Assembly: GCA_946699065.1 (NCBI GenBank)
Contig: CAMPDV010000911.1
Location: 101,941-165,940 of the forward strand
Reading direction: 5' to 3'
From: Loxodes magnus
Lineage: Eukaryota > Ciliophora > Karyorelictea > Loxodida > Loxodidae
DNA length: 64,000 bases
In this document: positions 1 to 12,220 of the stretch, piece by piece
How positions within the stretch are numbered: position 1 is the stretch's first letter
Layout of the letters: each line of letters begins with the position of its first letter
The notes under the pieces: generated by a model
Database searches by the model: none
The model's input: the letters and a program-made list of their open reading frames with translations, nothing else
What the model was told of the DNA's origin: nothing
Program-made: the position numbers and the translations under genes

Positions 1-1706
1 CCTTATTTCGTTGTAGACCCTTTTAAATGATAAATAATATATTACCATTTTTTTAATGCTATTGTTATTAATTATTGTTTTTCACTTACATTTAATCAAA
101 AAAAATGATTTCTTTAAGCTTTTTACTAATTAAAAGAATTAAATAAAATTGAGTTTCTTATTAATTAGTTTGAATAGAGATTAAAAAATATCAAATTATT
201 TAAAACAAAGTATTTTTAGAATTTATAAGATAAACTCTTTTAATTGCCCATTTTCTTACGACTATTTCATTAAAACTTTTTATTTATAAAAGGTCTCTCT
301 TAAAATAATAAACTAATATAATTTATTTTAATGTTGATTCTAAGCAAAATAGGTTATATAAATGTAATAAATATAAGTAGTAGAAAGTAAATATTTAAAC
401 TAACTAGAAATGGTGTATCACTAATTATATCTTACAATTATTAAATAGTAATATTTAATTATATTATTAAAATAAGCTTTAATATGTTTAATTATGTCTA
501 TTAAATACTTAAAGCTTTATCCCCTTTAGCTTTATTAGTTATTAATTAATTTCTCTTTAATTAATAAAGATATTAGATTAGTTATAATTAATACATTTAG
601 ATAACTTTCTCTTTTTATAGTAAACTAATATTATATTTATTATTTATGTTATTTTTTGTAATTATCATTTCAAATTAATAATACCTAAATTATTCTAGAT
701 TATTTAAAGATAAAAACTTAAATCTATTATTCTATACAAATCTAAAAAACATAGTTATCACTATTAATACTCTCTTTCTTAAAATAAGTTGTTTGCTATT
801 AAGAAAATTATAAGATTTTAAGAAAGAAAATATATTTATAATATCTTCTATTATTATTTTCTGAATTAATTGAAAGAGTAAACTTAACATAATATGTTTA
901 TTTGTAATAAGTATGAGATAATATAAGTATTAGATTAGCCAATATAAGCTATTTAAAACTAATTTAACAGATTATTATTTACTCTTAATACATTTTATTA
1001 GTCTACTATTATTCTATATCTTTCTGTTTTTAATCAACAATTCTCTATGTTTTGCTTAAGCACATCATCGTTTATTAATCTTATTACAAAAGATTAAAAC
1101 ATAAAAAGATGATATAGATAGTTATAGAATTATTTGAAACTTAGGCATTAAAATAAGTTTGAATTTTAGATTATTTATAATTTTCATAAATTTAAATTAT
1201 ATTTATATATTCCTTTTTATTAACTATCTTTTCTAATTAACTTTCGTTTGAAAAACTGGTAAAAAGATACATTTTGTAAAATATTTAGTCTTAATTTATC
1301 TAAGTTTAAAAATTGTAGTGATTATAAGAATATATTAAATTTAAAGTATTAATGATACTAGTTCTATAAAGCATTTAGGTAATTATATGTACTAAAATAA
1401 ATAGTAAAGAGAAAACATTATTCTTTTATATAATTAAATCAAGAAAACCTAGCTTAAATCTTCTATAGAGTCAATTATTCATATATCTAAAATCCTCTAT
1501 TTATCTTAAAATAAAGTGTTTAATATATTATAGCCTCCTTTACTAACTCATTAATAATATTAATTCATAAAAACTTAAAAGAAAATTCCTTTTTACTTTA
1601 ACTGTACTTGGAAATATTCTAAGTACTTTAACTAGTTAAAGATAGGTTTAATTAGATACTAATAAGAAATTTTCTTATCCTCTAGATAAAAAACAAATAA
1701 AACTTT
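1..1706. other. AT-rich spacer, no gene seen
   Basis: No motif, family signature or GC-richer coding block was found on either strand. The sequence is short A/T runs with scattered TAA, TAG and TGA. It ends where the first copy of the 1.3 kb direct repeat begins. Confidence 0.5.
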
Positions 1707-3002
1707 GATTGCATTTCTTATTAATGAAGAATAATATTTTAAATTAAAATAAGGAAAAGTTAATATTTTTCTTTTTGTTTAATAAAAATTTAAAATAATT
1801 TATTATAAAATCTCTTAATATTTTATAAAAAACCAAAGTAAATGCAAAAAATTAATTAAATATAATTTTAAAAATATTAAGAAAATTTATAATTCTAAAT
1901 GATATTATAAATAAATATCTTAAATATTTTATTAATTTTTAGATAAAACATATAATAAATTATGTAATCTATATTTTAACCTTAGAAATATAGTAATATA
2001 TTTTTAAAAGTTAAATGAAAAATTATAAGGAAAACTTAAGCAATTAAATTTTTCTATAAAAAATGAATATAAAATTTACTAATTATTTAATTGACACTAT
2101 CAACTTCTATTAAATTATTTAAAAATATTATTAAAGAAAAATAAAGTATAAATTAATTAATTTAAAAAATTTAAAAAATTAAATTTTAAAATTTAATATT
2201 TAACAATATTTGTGATAAAGATAAATATTAAAGAATAAACATTTTATTAATCTAGCATTGATTGACTTTTTAAATAAAGAAATTCAACAAAAAATTATAA
2301 AAAAAAAAATGTAAAAAATGATAAAAAATTCTCTAACTCTCAGATTTTTATAATCAGCCTATTCGAAGAGTGTTTATTTTTACTATTTTTCACTGATTAT
2401 GGATGTATATATGATAAAAGTACTAATTATTTTACTAGTCTAAAATTTTAAGTTCAGCTTAAATGAAAACTTTTAAATATTTGAATAAATAAGTAAACAA
2501 ATTATTTAATTTTTTATTTTCTAAGCTTAATATGAAATCCCGTAAAATGTTTTTAAAAATAATTTGATTATATCAATATTAGCATTCTAACTTTAAATAT
2601 TAAGTAAAGTAGCAAAATAAATTAAAATTTTGAATTAAAAGCTTATTTATTTTTTAATTTTATTGATTAAAATATGCCTATAAACAAAAAAATATGAAAT
2701 TAGGAGCAATTTTTTTAAAAGGAGAGTTAAAGATTGTCTAAGAACAATAGATATACAAATAAAATAAGATTACATTTTTTAATTTGTATTAAGAAAATAA
2801 AATATAAATTATAGTAAATTTGAATATTATTCTTGCTTATTTAAAAATTTAATATTATTTAAATATTTTAATTAAAATAAAAATTTCTGGTAATTAAATT
2901 TTATAAAACTTACTCATTTATGATTACGAATTATAAGCTAAAATAATATTATTATAATAATAGTATTTATAATTTATTTACGTATCTTATATTTATTATT
3001 TT
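1707..3002. repeat. 1.3 kb dispersed direct repeat, copy 1
   Basis: This segment matches 10,910-12,220 in the same orientation over its whole length, with scattered substitutions and small indels. Both copies begin in TTCTTATTAATGAAGAATAA and end near GTATCTTATATTTATTATTT. Flanking sequences are unrelated, so this looks like two insertions of one element and not a segmental duplication. I see no convincing terminal inverted repeat, target-site duplication or coding region, so it may be non-autonomous or a fragment. The family is unknown. Confidence 0.8.
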
Positions 3003-3158
3003 GAAACAGTTGATCAATTACTAAAAGCTGGTAAATTATGTAATGAATAAGGTGTTAATATGTTTAAAAATTTAGCTAATTTCTTGTAATTTCCGGTATT
3101 TTACTTAATTAGTATTATCATATTGTTAAATATTTTTAATAGTTTAAATTTTCCTATT

Positions 3159-3749
3159 TCAGTTGATCCTAATGGAAGAAGTATGTATTAGATATTTTGC
3201 TTTGCAAAATTAAATAAATTAAATTGCTAACTTTTAATTTATTTATAGTTGAATATCTATAATTTCTAATATTTTAAGTTTAACTTTATTTTTTTATTTT
3301 TCATTTTCTAGTCTTTTTTCTGAATTTATAAGCTAATTTTGTTGGATAATGCTTATTGCTTATTAATTCTGTATTAAATATTTAAAATGCATCTTCATTG
3401 TCACTTTCCGTAGAATTATTTCTTTTAAATATACAGTCAGTATCTTCTTAATGTCACAGGTTTATATAAAAAGGAGTTAATTTTAGCAATTTTAGGTAAA
3501 AGATTTTTGTTTATACTTTTTGAATCTAAAAAAGTAACTTATAAGATTACCATTTCCTAAACTTTTAGTTCTTATAGTAATTACTTTTTTTCCTATACTA
3601 AATAATAGAATCAATTCATAACAAGTTATATTTTTTTAATTCTTTGCTACTACTCTCAAATAAATGATTCGGAGTAAAGTTTGTTTAGGGTCATATGCAA
3701 AAAATATCGTAATTTATCTTCGAAAAGTAATGTTTATTATTAATATCTT
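3159..3749 (-). CDS. Unnamed TGA-free ORF, doubtful
   Basis: If TAA/TAG are Gln, the minus strand is open for about 196 codons between TGA at 3,750-3,752 and TGA at 3,159-3,161. There is no clear ATG start near the upstream end. The product would be basic, and no family is recognised. A second minus-strand frame over 3,280-3,600 also looks protein-like, with an acidic stretch containing STESDNEDAF, so the frame choice is uncertain. An open frame of this length has perhaps a one in ten chance of arising at random in DNA this AT-rich. Confidence 0.25.
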
Positions 3750-6700
3750 TCAAATTAATAAATATTATTAGATTAGATTAATTTTTATTAAATTTAGATT
3801 TTCGTTATTTATCTCGACTTAGTTTTACATCTAATGAGAACATTTGCAAATTATGCTACTTTCCAAACTTTTCAAAATTTCTAAAATTTTGTATTTCTCA
3901 AAAAAGGATTAATTCAAATATATTTTAATTTACTATTCTACGTTATAAGAGTTTTAATAAATATCTATTTACAAAATCCCTTACAATCCATTATTTTTAG
4001 CTTTACTTTTGCTATGTTTTTGTTTTATACTTTAGTAAATTATTAATATCTAATACAAGCTAAGCATCCTAATTGGTTATTCATAATTGAAGTTAAGGTT
4101 TCATAAATGGCAATATAAATTTATCATTCCGTCAGGATTTTATAATTGCCTTTTAATAAAAAAGCCAATTTCTTATATCTTAACATATAATCTTAATTTG
4201 CGGTTCAGTATTTTTGCTATTTTTATCGACTTTCCTTTTTAATTTGTTGGTTTATTTAGTTTTTATTTAATGTTAGCTGCATTAGTGTAAAATGATATTA
4301 ATTATAATTCTAATTAGTTTGATTAATTTAATTTTTTTAACACTAATAATGATGTTTTATTTTAGCTAAAATTAAAGTATTATTCTCTAATGTAGCTGTT
4401 TATACTTATATATAATTAATATGATTAATGATATAAAATGTATTATGTAATATATGCTTCATACTTATAATTCAAATCTAAATTAATCTTTATTATAATT
4501 TAGTGAAGAGAAAGTTCCCTATAATTCTCTATTAAAGTAACTAGTTTTGCTATTTTACTAACTACTACTTAATTTATTACATATCCCTTTTACATAATCT
4601 AGATATTTTCATCTATTTTTAGTTATTTTTAAACTAAATTACTTAAATAAAATAAATCTCATTTATTAAAGCTAAAATTAATAGAATAGCTTCTATAATT
4701 TATTACTTTAAAACTATTATTAAATTACAATACTTTAAAACCTTAAACTTTGCTAGATAAGAAAGGAAAATAACCTATTATGGATATAATAGATTAGATA
4801 TAAGGATAAATTTTTAATTTATTGCCAATAAGTTTAATTCGAAAAGATAATTGACAATCTCATTAGTATCCACAGTACAAGAAATATTCCATTATAAGTC
4901 TTGCCTTACGTTACTATATTAACTTTGAGTAAGTTTCATTAAAGCATAAAATAAACATAGCTACAGACCTAAAGACAACCATATTAAGAATCTCTCTTAG
5001 AGCATAGATTTATTTCCTCCTAGGTATGAATTTAATCTTTTTAAGGATTTTAGGAGATTATTTAGTATACTAAGATTGAGAGAAACACATAATGATACTC
5101 CTACAGACTTTTTATTTTATACTTAAGCACTTTTTTAATTTTCTTTGTAATTGAATATTCTTTTTAATAATCTAAGTTATAATGAAACTTAGAGCTATTG
5201 AAATCCCTAATAATTTTAACTAAATAATTTTAGAATGCTGTTACAAATGTTAAATGATATAGGAATTAAAAATAGAAATAGTATTTAGTTTATAAAAGGA
5301 TATAGTAATTAAAATTAATGTTAAATAGATTATAATAAGTAATTGTATGATATAATAATAATACTTTAGTTATTATTAGTAAATCATATAATTATACTCA
5401 ATCTATCATACTTTTCATTTATTTTCAATTACCATTAATCTTACATAAGTTGAACCTATATAATAATAAGCCAGGGTTAAATTAAGGCATCAAGAATAAC
5501 TTTTTGGGCCTAGATAATTAGTTCTAAACAGAAATTATAAAAACAATATATATTAAAGTCTATAAAATTAATTTAACACTTTATAAAGTAAGCTATTAAC
5601 ATTAGAGTTTAAAATATCTTAGGTAAAATAATTATAACAAAGAGAAATAATAGTATTCTCATATATTCATTTGATTATCCAATAATAAACCATGTAATAT
5701 AATATTTTACTTAAAAAGCACATAGTTAAAATAGATACCTCAAGTGGATTAAGATTTGTCAAATAATAAATAATTATAATTTAACTTTAAGATAGTCAAG
5801 CATAGTTATATCAACAATCAGTCCTTTAATTAAAATAATTTATTCACTTGATAAATCTTTCAGCTACTTAGTGAATTATCTTAGTTATAATAATCCTTCT
5901 TAAATTTTTAAGGCTTTTTATCCTTATGATCTTTAAATAAGAAACTTCAGTGGTAATTCATTTTTTCTCTTTATTTTTAAATTCTGGAAACAATTTTTTC
6001 TTTCTAGCTTGATATCCAGTTAAATCTTAAATATTGCCTTTAATTTTCAATTGTTTTTTCTGGATATTTCAAAGATTTCAAATAAAAACTTAATTGGTTT
6101 AAGTCTTTTCGTTTTTCAATTATCTAGATAGCCCTTTCAAAGCATTCTAAATTTTACTTGTTTTTCAAGTAATTTATAAGCAATCTCCTTCTTTATGAGT
6201 TTTTATATTCTTATTATTTATATATAAGTGAGAATCAATATATGATACTTTACTATGATAAGAGAATTATCTAAATAACATATTAAATTGTTAATTTATG
6301 AGCATTTAAAACATTTTTCTAACTTTGATACTATTATTAAGTTTCATACCTAAAACTTAGCAAGACTGTTTACTATGACTAATCAGTAATTATTTCAATT
6401 TTCAAATTAAGAGCTTATTTTGATGTTAAAATATTTTTAATTTGATTTACTTTAATCTTAAATAAAAGTATGCTATCACTTTATTAATTTATTTGTCATA
6501 TTTAAGTTTACCAAATATTTATTCTTATGCTCATAATACCTATTTTTCCTATATTAAATAATAATTTGATTAGGAAAAGATTAATATATTATCTATTAAT
6601 ATTCTATTTTCTAGAATATCTTTGCTATGTTTAAATTACTTACTCTAAATTTATAATGTTTATTACATTTTATAGTTTAAAATAGTATGTTTACTATAAT

Positions 6701-8077
6701 TTATAATTATTTAAAATTATTATTTAAACAGATACTTTACTAAATGGAGAGAATGTATAGTTTCATTAGTTAAATATCTATTAGTATAATATAGATAGTT
6801 TTGTTATTTATAAGAATTAAATAATAAAAGTTAATTTTTTATTAAGTTTATTCTGCACATTGTTAGAATTAAAAAATAGATCTTTTGATGATTAAGATTT
6901 AAAGCATATAACATAAATAAAAAATCTAAAATAATAAGTTTGATATATTTACTGACATTATTTAAAATTAAACATTATACAGAAACTAAAACTTTTATGT
7001 ATGAGCAAAATTAATAAATATATTATAATCTTTATAAAAATGTCAAAATAATAATAAAGCAAATAACTTGTAAAATTAATTAACTATGATTAACAAATTG
7101 TACTATATTAAATTAAATAAAAAATTGGAATTTAAACAATCTAAAAAAGTAAATAAATTCTTATAAGCAATAGAAAGAGATATAAGCACTCTTCAAATAA
7201 TATTAAAAAGAGAATTAATTTTAATTTCTATTTAAATATAAATTTATTAAACTAATAAAAAGAACTACAAAAATAAAATAATTCAACCTTAATTATAAAA
7301 TGACAATTCCTGAGATAATTAAGTTTTAATCTTAAAGAGAATAATGTTTTCTTTAAGGAAGTCTCTTTTGTGAATTTTTCTTTAGATAGTTTATTTCTCG
7401 ATATTTTAGATTTGATCCTTTACTTATTTTACAATAAAATTTTAATGTAAATTAAAGTCAAATTTTTTGTGTTTAAAGCTTAAGTTTAGAAATCAATTTT
7501 CCTTAAGTCTCGAAATTATCTGCAAATGATACAGATTCACTTCAAGGTTTTTGGTAAAAGTTTCTCAAGTTTTCCATTAGTTTTTTTATCATATAATCAA
7601 AATCGTAATTAGCAAAAATATTAAGTACTTTCTCATTAATTCATAATCTTAAAGTAATTCCTAATTAGATTTAATATCTTGAAGAGAACGCATCCAAAAA
7701 ATTGCAAGTGGAATTTCAATTTTATAATATGAATTTTACATAGAAGTTTGTATTTGCGTAAAATGCCTTGCAATATATCCTTGTTGAATTATTAAGAGAC
7801 AAGTTAAAAGCATAACGATTAATAGTTATACTTTTCAAGTTTCCTAATCTAAAAATTATATCTTTTTTTAAATTATACATATTTATTTTTCCATCTGAAT
7901 TAATATAAAAATTATTAATAAATTGAAGTTTCTTAAGAATTTTAAATGTTTAAATTTTATTTTTATTTTGACTAATTCTACTAGATTTTAGCTTTAATTA
8001 TTTTTATTACTGTAAATTAGATAAATTATTATCATTATAAAATTAAGTTTTTTTTAAATAATTTAATTATTAAGTAA
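3750..8077. other. AT-rich spacer, no assignable gene
   Basis: No domain or RNA signature was recognised. A slightly GC-richer stretch at 7,330-7,800 has long minus-strand frames broken by TGA and could hold an unrecognised gene or remnant. Elsewhere the sequence is short A/T runs. No tRNA-like GGTTCGA block was seen. Confidence 0.4.
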
Positions 8078-8180
8078 AATCATTTTAATATAAAGAAATT
8101 CTTACTTTTTTATCTAGATATTAATTTTTTTGGCGTTAAGAATATTATGTTTAATGAAATTCTTTAATTTTAAAGATTTT
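8078..8180. repeat. Short dispersed direct repeat, copy 1
   Basis: About 100 bp beginning AAAATCATTTTAATATAAAG recurs in the same orientation at 9,699-9,800. Roughly four bases in five match, including a shared core TTTTATCTAGATATTAA. No coding role is apparent. It may be the remnant of a longer, eroded duplication. Confidence 0.6.
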
Positions 8181-9698
8181 TTTATTCTATAAATTTTTTA
8201 ACTTTTTTATTAAATTTTTACCATTTTTCTTATTTATATGTAACCGATTAAGAAATAGTTAAATTTTTTAAAATTTTAGAAAATAGCTTATTTTACTTTC
8301 TTAAACTATAATTATGTATAGATATCCTAAATTTGCTTAAGTATTTTTATAATATAATAATAATAACTCGTATATCAGATCTTTAATCATAAAATTTAAA
8401 AATTAATTTAATAGTTTATTTTTTAATCATTTTTTACTTACTATCTTACTAAAATTGCAAATTATTTAATATATTAGGATTATAGCTAAAGATTTAATTT
8501 GCATTTTTTATAACTAGATATTGATAGTAATGCTTTTTAGTAAACTATGGATAATTGGAAAAAATTTATCGAATGAATGAAAAAATATTTAGAAGCAATA
8601 GTGATTTAGAATTATTAAGTTATTGATGCTTAAATTTTTAGATTTAATACAGATTTGTTTATTATTTAAAAAACTAAATGCGAATTAAAAAACAATTTAA
8701 AATGTTTTTAATTTAAATAGGTGCTATAATTTAAAGAAATTGAACAAAAAACTTTGAAGCTTACAGCAAATAAAATAAAATAATTTTATAAATTCAATAT
8801 TTTAAAGTTCAAATCTTAAAAAAACTTAAAATTAAAATTTTATATTATTCATACATAAAAATTAGTTTACAAAGGAAAATAAAATTATTTCTTTAGTTTA
8901 AACAGTAAAATTATTTATTTCCCAAATAAGAAAAAATTTTAAATTACGAAAATTATAACTTTCAAATAAATATTTTTACTATTTTTCATCGTAATTCAAA
9001 TAATTAATATAATTTAAATGGTTTAAGTATATTTTAAGAAATGTTGGATACTGTAAAAAAGATACAAGAAAAGTAACTTGTTTATGTTTTAATATTTTAA
9101 TCTCTATAAAGGATAAGTTTTATTCAAAATAAAAATAGTATCCCAAAGAAATTGATATTTCTTTATATTTTACCACATATTATAAGAATTTAATTTTTTA
9201 GCCTCTAAATTATTCTTAGTTCATAACATATTAAAAAATAATATCATGATAGTTTAAATTCATAAGTCTGAAAATTATAATTTAATTGTAAATTATTTTC
9301 AACTTAAAAAAATAATAAATAAAACATAATGTAAAAATAAACTAAAAAATTTAATTAACAATGTAAAATAAAATATTATTTTATTATTTAATTAAAGATA
9401 TATAATTAAAAATGCTAAATAAAAAAGAAAATCATTTTATAAGAATATTTTCATTAATTTCTCTTAAATATAGCATCTTAAAAAAAATTTCGTTTAAAGA
9501 AATAAAATAAAAAGATTGTACTTTTATAATTTACGATTTGAAAAATAAAAATATTTCTTTAATCAGAATTGGAAATATAAAATTAAGAACAATTTTTAAC
9601 CATGTATGACTAAGTACAAAATTATTGTAAAGATAAAAATAAAATATTGTTCTTTTATAATTATTAAATATCTCTTACATTTTTTAAATTTATTAAAA

Positions 9699-9800
9699 TA
9701 AAATCATTTTAATATAAAGAATTGCTTACTTTTTATCTAGATATTAAGTATTTGAGCAATAAAATTATTATATTTAATGAAATTCTGTAATTTTTCAGAT
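9699..9800. repeat. Short dispersed direct repeat, copy 2
   Basis: Second copy of the roughly 100 bp repeat at 8,078-8,180, in the same orientation. Both are followed by a T-rich stretch. Between 9,800 and 10,130 the minus strand is somewhat GC-richer and frame-like, but nothing could be assigned there. Confidence 0.6.
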
Positions 9801-10512
9801 TTTTTTTGTTTTTATTCAATGAATTTTTAAATCCTTAATTCTTTAGAATTTTGTCAAGCTTCTCGAATTTTCTATCATATACTGTTTTTAACAAAAGAAT
9901 TAATCTTTTAAAAATCTTCTAAAATAATTTAGTTTACTTCCTTTAATCTTTAATTGTAAAAGAATCACAGATTTAATCCGGTTTTTTTTAATTTTAATAA
10001 TTCTTTATTCAAATTTTTAATAGTAAAATAACTTCTCTTGATGATATTGCTGTTTGTACTAACTAATCTCGGAAGTCCAAAATCCAGAGCTTTTTAGCAA
10101 ATTATATTTTCATTAATTCATAATTTCTTTTAATTAAGCGTTATTTTTATTTTTCATTTTTGAAAAGTAAAATTTATAATAAAAGTTAGTATATTATTTT
10201 TAATTTTGTAAATAATTTTATAGTAAAAAAATTATATATCCATACTCAAATATTAATAGTTTAAAAATAAAAGTAAAAAGAATTTAAAGTTTATATTTTT
10301 TATTCATTATGAAAATTTTGACTGTTGCTAAGCTAAAATTATTTTAGATTGCTTTATATCTTTTAAGGTATTAATTTAAATTTAAATGAATTTCGTTTTT
10401 TAAATTCATATTTCAAACTTACTTCATAATCGATATTTTCTTGATGATTTCACTCGCCACTATTTTCTCAAAACTACAAATTACTATTTGAATGTAAGAT
10501 GTCTATTGTAAT

Positions 10513-10909
10513 TCACTCTAAATTCATTCCTATTTATATTTAAATTATATACTTAACCATCTTTAAGATCTTGTAATAATTTTGAATATTTCACTTTCTT
10601 ATCTATTTCTCTTATCCTCCTGATATTACTCCTTTTATATCTCTAGTCAGCACTAATTCGTAAATTTCTCCCTAATGTACTCGTAATAATATTAACCTTT
10701 CATCTGTTTAGAAATTCCAGATTTTTATAATGTGTCATATTATCCAGATATTATAAACTTATTGCTAGTTGTTATTAGTAATATTCTCACTAAATTTGTA
10801 TGACCTTCTAAAGTTCGTATGCTTTATTTTGTTGGAAAGTTTCATATTTTGATTGTTTTGTCATAACCTCCAAATATTATGAGTTTTTTTCATGATTAAA
10901 TTCTGCAGT
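10513..10909 (-). CDS. WD40-repeat protein, 3' part only
   Basis: WD40 repeats fold into beta-propellers that hold protein complexes together. Three consecutive repeats are visible on the minus strand. The first ends FGGYDKTIKI-x-N (x = TGA, 10,842-10,844) and is followed by TLEGHTNLV. The second ends KIWNF with TGG at 10,717-10,719. The third runs VHQGEIYELVLTRDIKGVIS to IRK-x-NI (x = TGA, 10,591-10,593). The motif tryptophans lie 125 and 126 nt apart, or 42 codons, the normal WD40 period; the missing base marks a -1 frame slip near 10,727. Another -1 slip sits in a run of seven A at about 10,887. The next in-frame TGA (10,513-10,515) may be the real stop. The N-terminal repeats are missing because a dispersed repeat begins at about 10,910. 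The family call is firm; which propeller protein it is cannot be said. Confidence 0.75.
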
Positions 10910-12220
10910 GATTGTATTTCTTATTAATGAAGAATAATATTTTAAATTAAAATAAGCAAAGTTAATATTTTTCTTTTTGTTTAATAAAAATTTAAAATAA
11001 TTTATTATATAATCTCTTAATATTTTATAAAAAACCAAAGAAAATGTAAAAACATTAATTAAATATAATTTAAAAATATTAAAAAAATATATAATTCTAA
11101 ATGATATTATAAATAAATATTTAAAATATTTAATAATGTTTAGATAAAACATATAATAAATTATGTAATCTCTATTTTAACCTTAGAAATTTAGTAAAAT
11201 ATTTTTAAAAGTTAAATTAAAAATTATAAGGAAAACTTAAGAAATTAAATTTTTCTATAGAAAATGAATATAAAATTTACTAATTATTTAATTGACACTA
11301 TCATCTTCTATTAAATTATTTAAAAATATTACTAAAATAAAAATAAAGTATAAATTAATTAATCTAAAAAATTTAAAAATATTATATTTCTAAATTTTAT
11401 ATTTAGCAATAATTGTGATAAAGATAAATATTAAAGAATATTAAAAATCTTACAGATCTAGCATTGATTGACTTTTTAAATAAAGAAATTCAACAAAAAA
11501 AATATAAAAAATTAAAAATGTTAAAAATGTTAAAAAATTCTGTAACTCTCAGATTTTTATAATCAGCCTATTCGAATATAGTTTACTTTTACTACTTTTT
11601 ATCAATTATGGATGTATATATGATAAAAGTACTAATTATTTTACTAATCTAAAATTTTAAGTTCAGCTTAAATGAAAACTTTTAAATATTTGAATAAATA
11701 AGTAAACAAATTATTTAATTTTTTATTTTCTAAACTTAATATGAAATCCCGTAAAATGTTTTTGAAAAATAATTTGATCCATATCAATATTAGCATTCTA
11801 ACTTTAAATATTAAGTAAAGTAGAAATTTAATTAAAATTTTGAATTAAATACATATTTATTTTTTTAATTTTATTGATTAAAATATGCCTATAAACAAAA
11901 AAATATGAAACTAGGACCATTTTCTATTAAAAGAAGATTTAAAGTTTATTTAAGAATAATAGAAATACAAATAAAATAAGATTAAATTTTTTGATAAATT
12001 TCTAATTAAAAAAATAAATTATAAATTATAGTAAATTTGAATATCATTCTTGATTATTTAAAATTTAATATTATTTAAATATTTTGAATCTAAAACTAAA
12101 TTTTTTTGTTATTAAATTTTATAAAACTTACTCATTTATAATTACAAATTATAAGCTAAAATAATATTATTATAATAATAGTATTTATAATTTATTTATG
12201 TATCTTATATTTATTATTTT
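10910..12220. repeat. 1.3 kb dispersed direct repeat, copy 2
   Basis: Same element as 1,707-3,002, same orientation. Its left edge abuts the WD40 coding sequence, so on the minus strand the gene's upstream part is replaced by this repeat. That indicates insertion into, or a break within, a formerly longer gene. An open frame under the standard code runs through the edge (10,877-11,152, -), but its upstream half is only repeat sequence. Confidence 0.8.

Noticed and set aside
10877..11152. 91-codon minus-strand open frame as a gene
   Set aside because: Most of it is the dispersed AT-rich repeat; only its last few codons (AEFNHEKN) belong to the WD40 gene.
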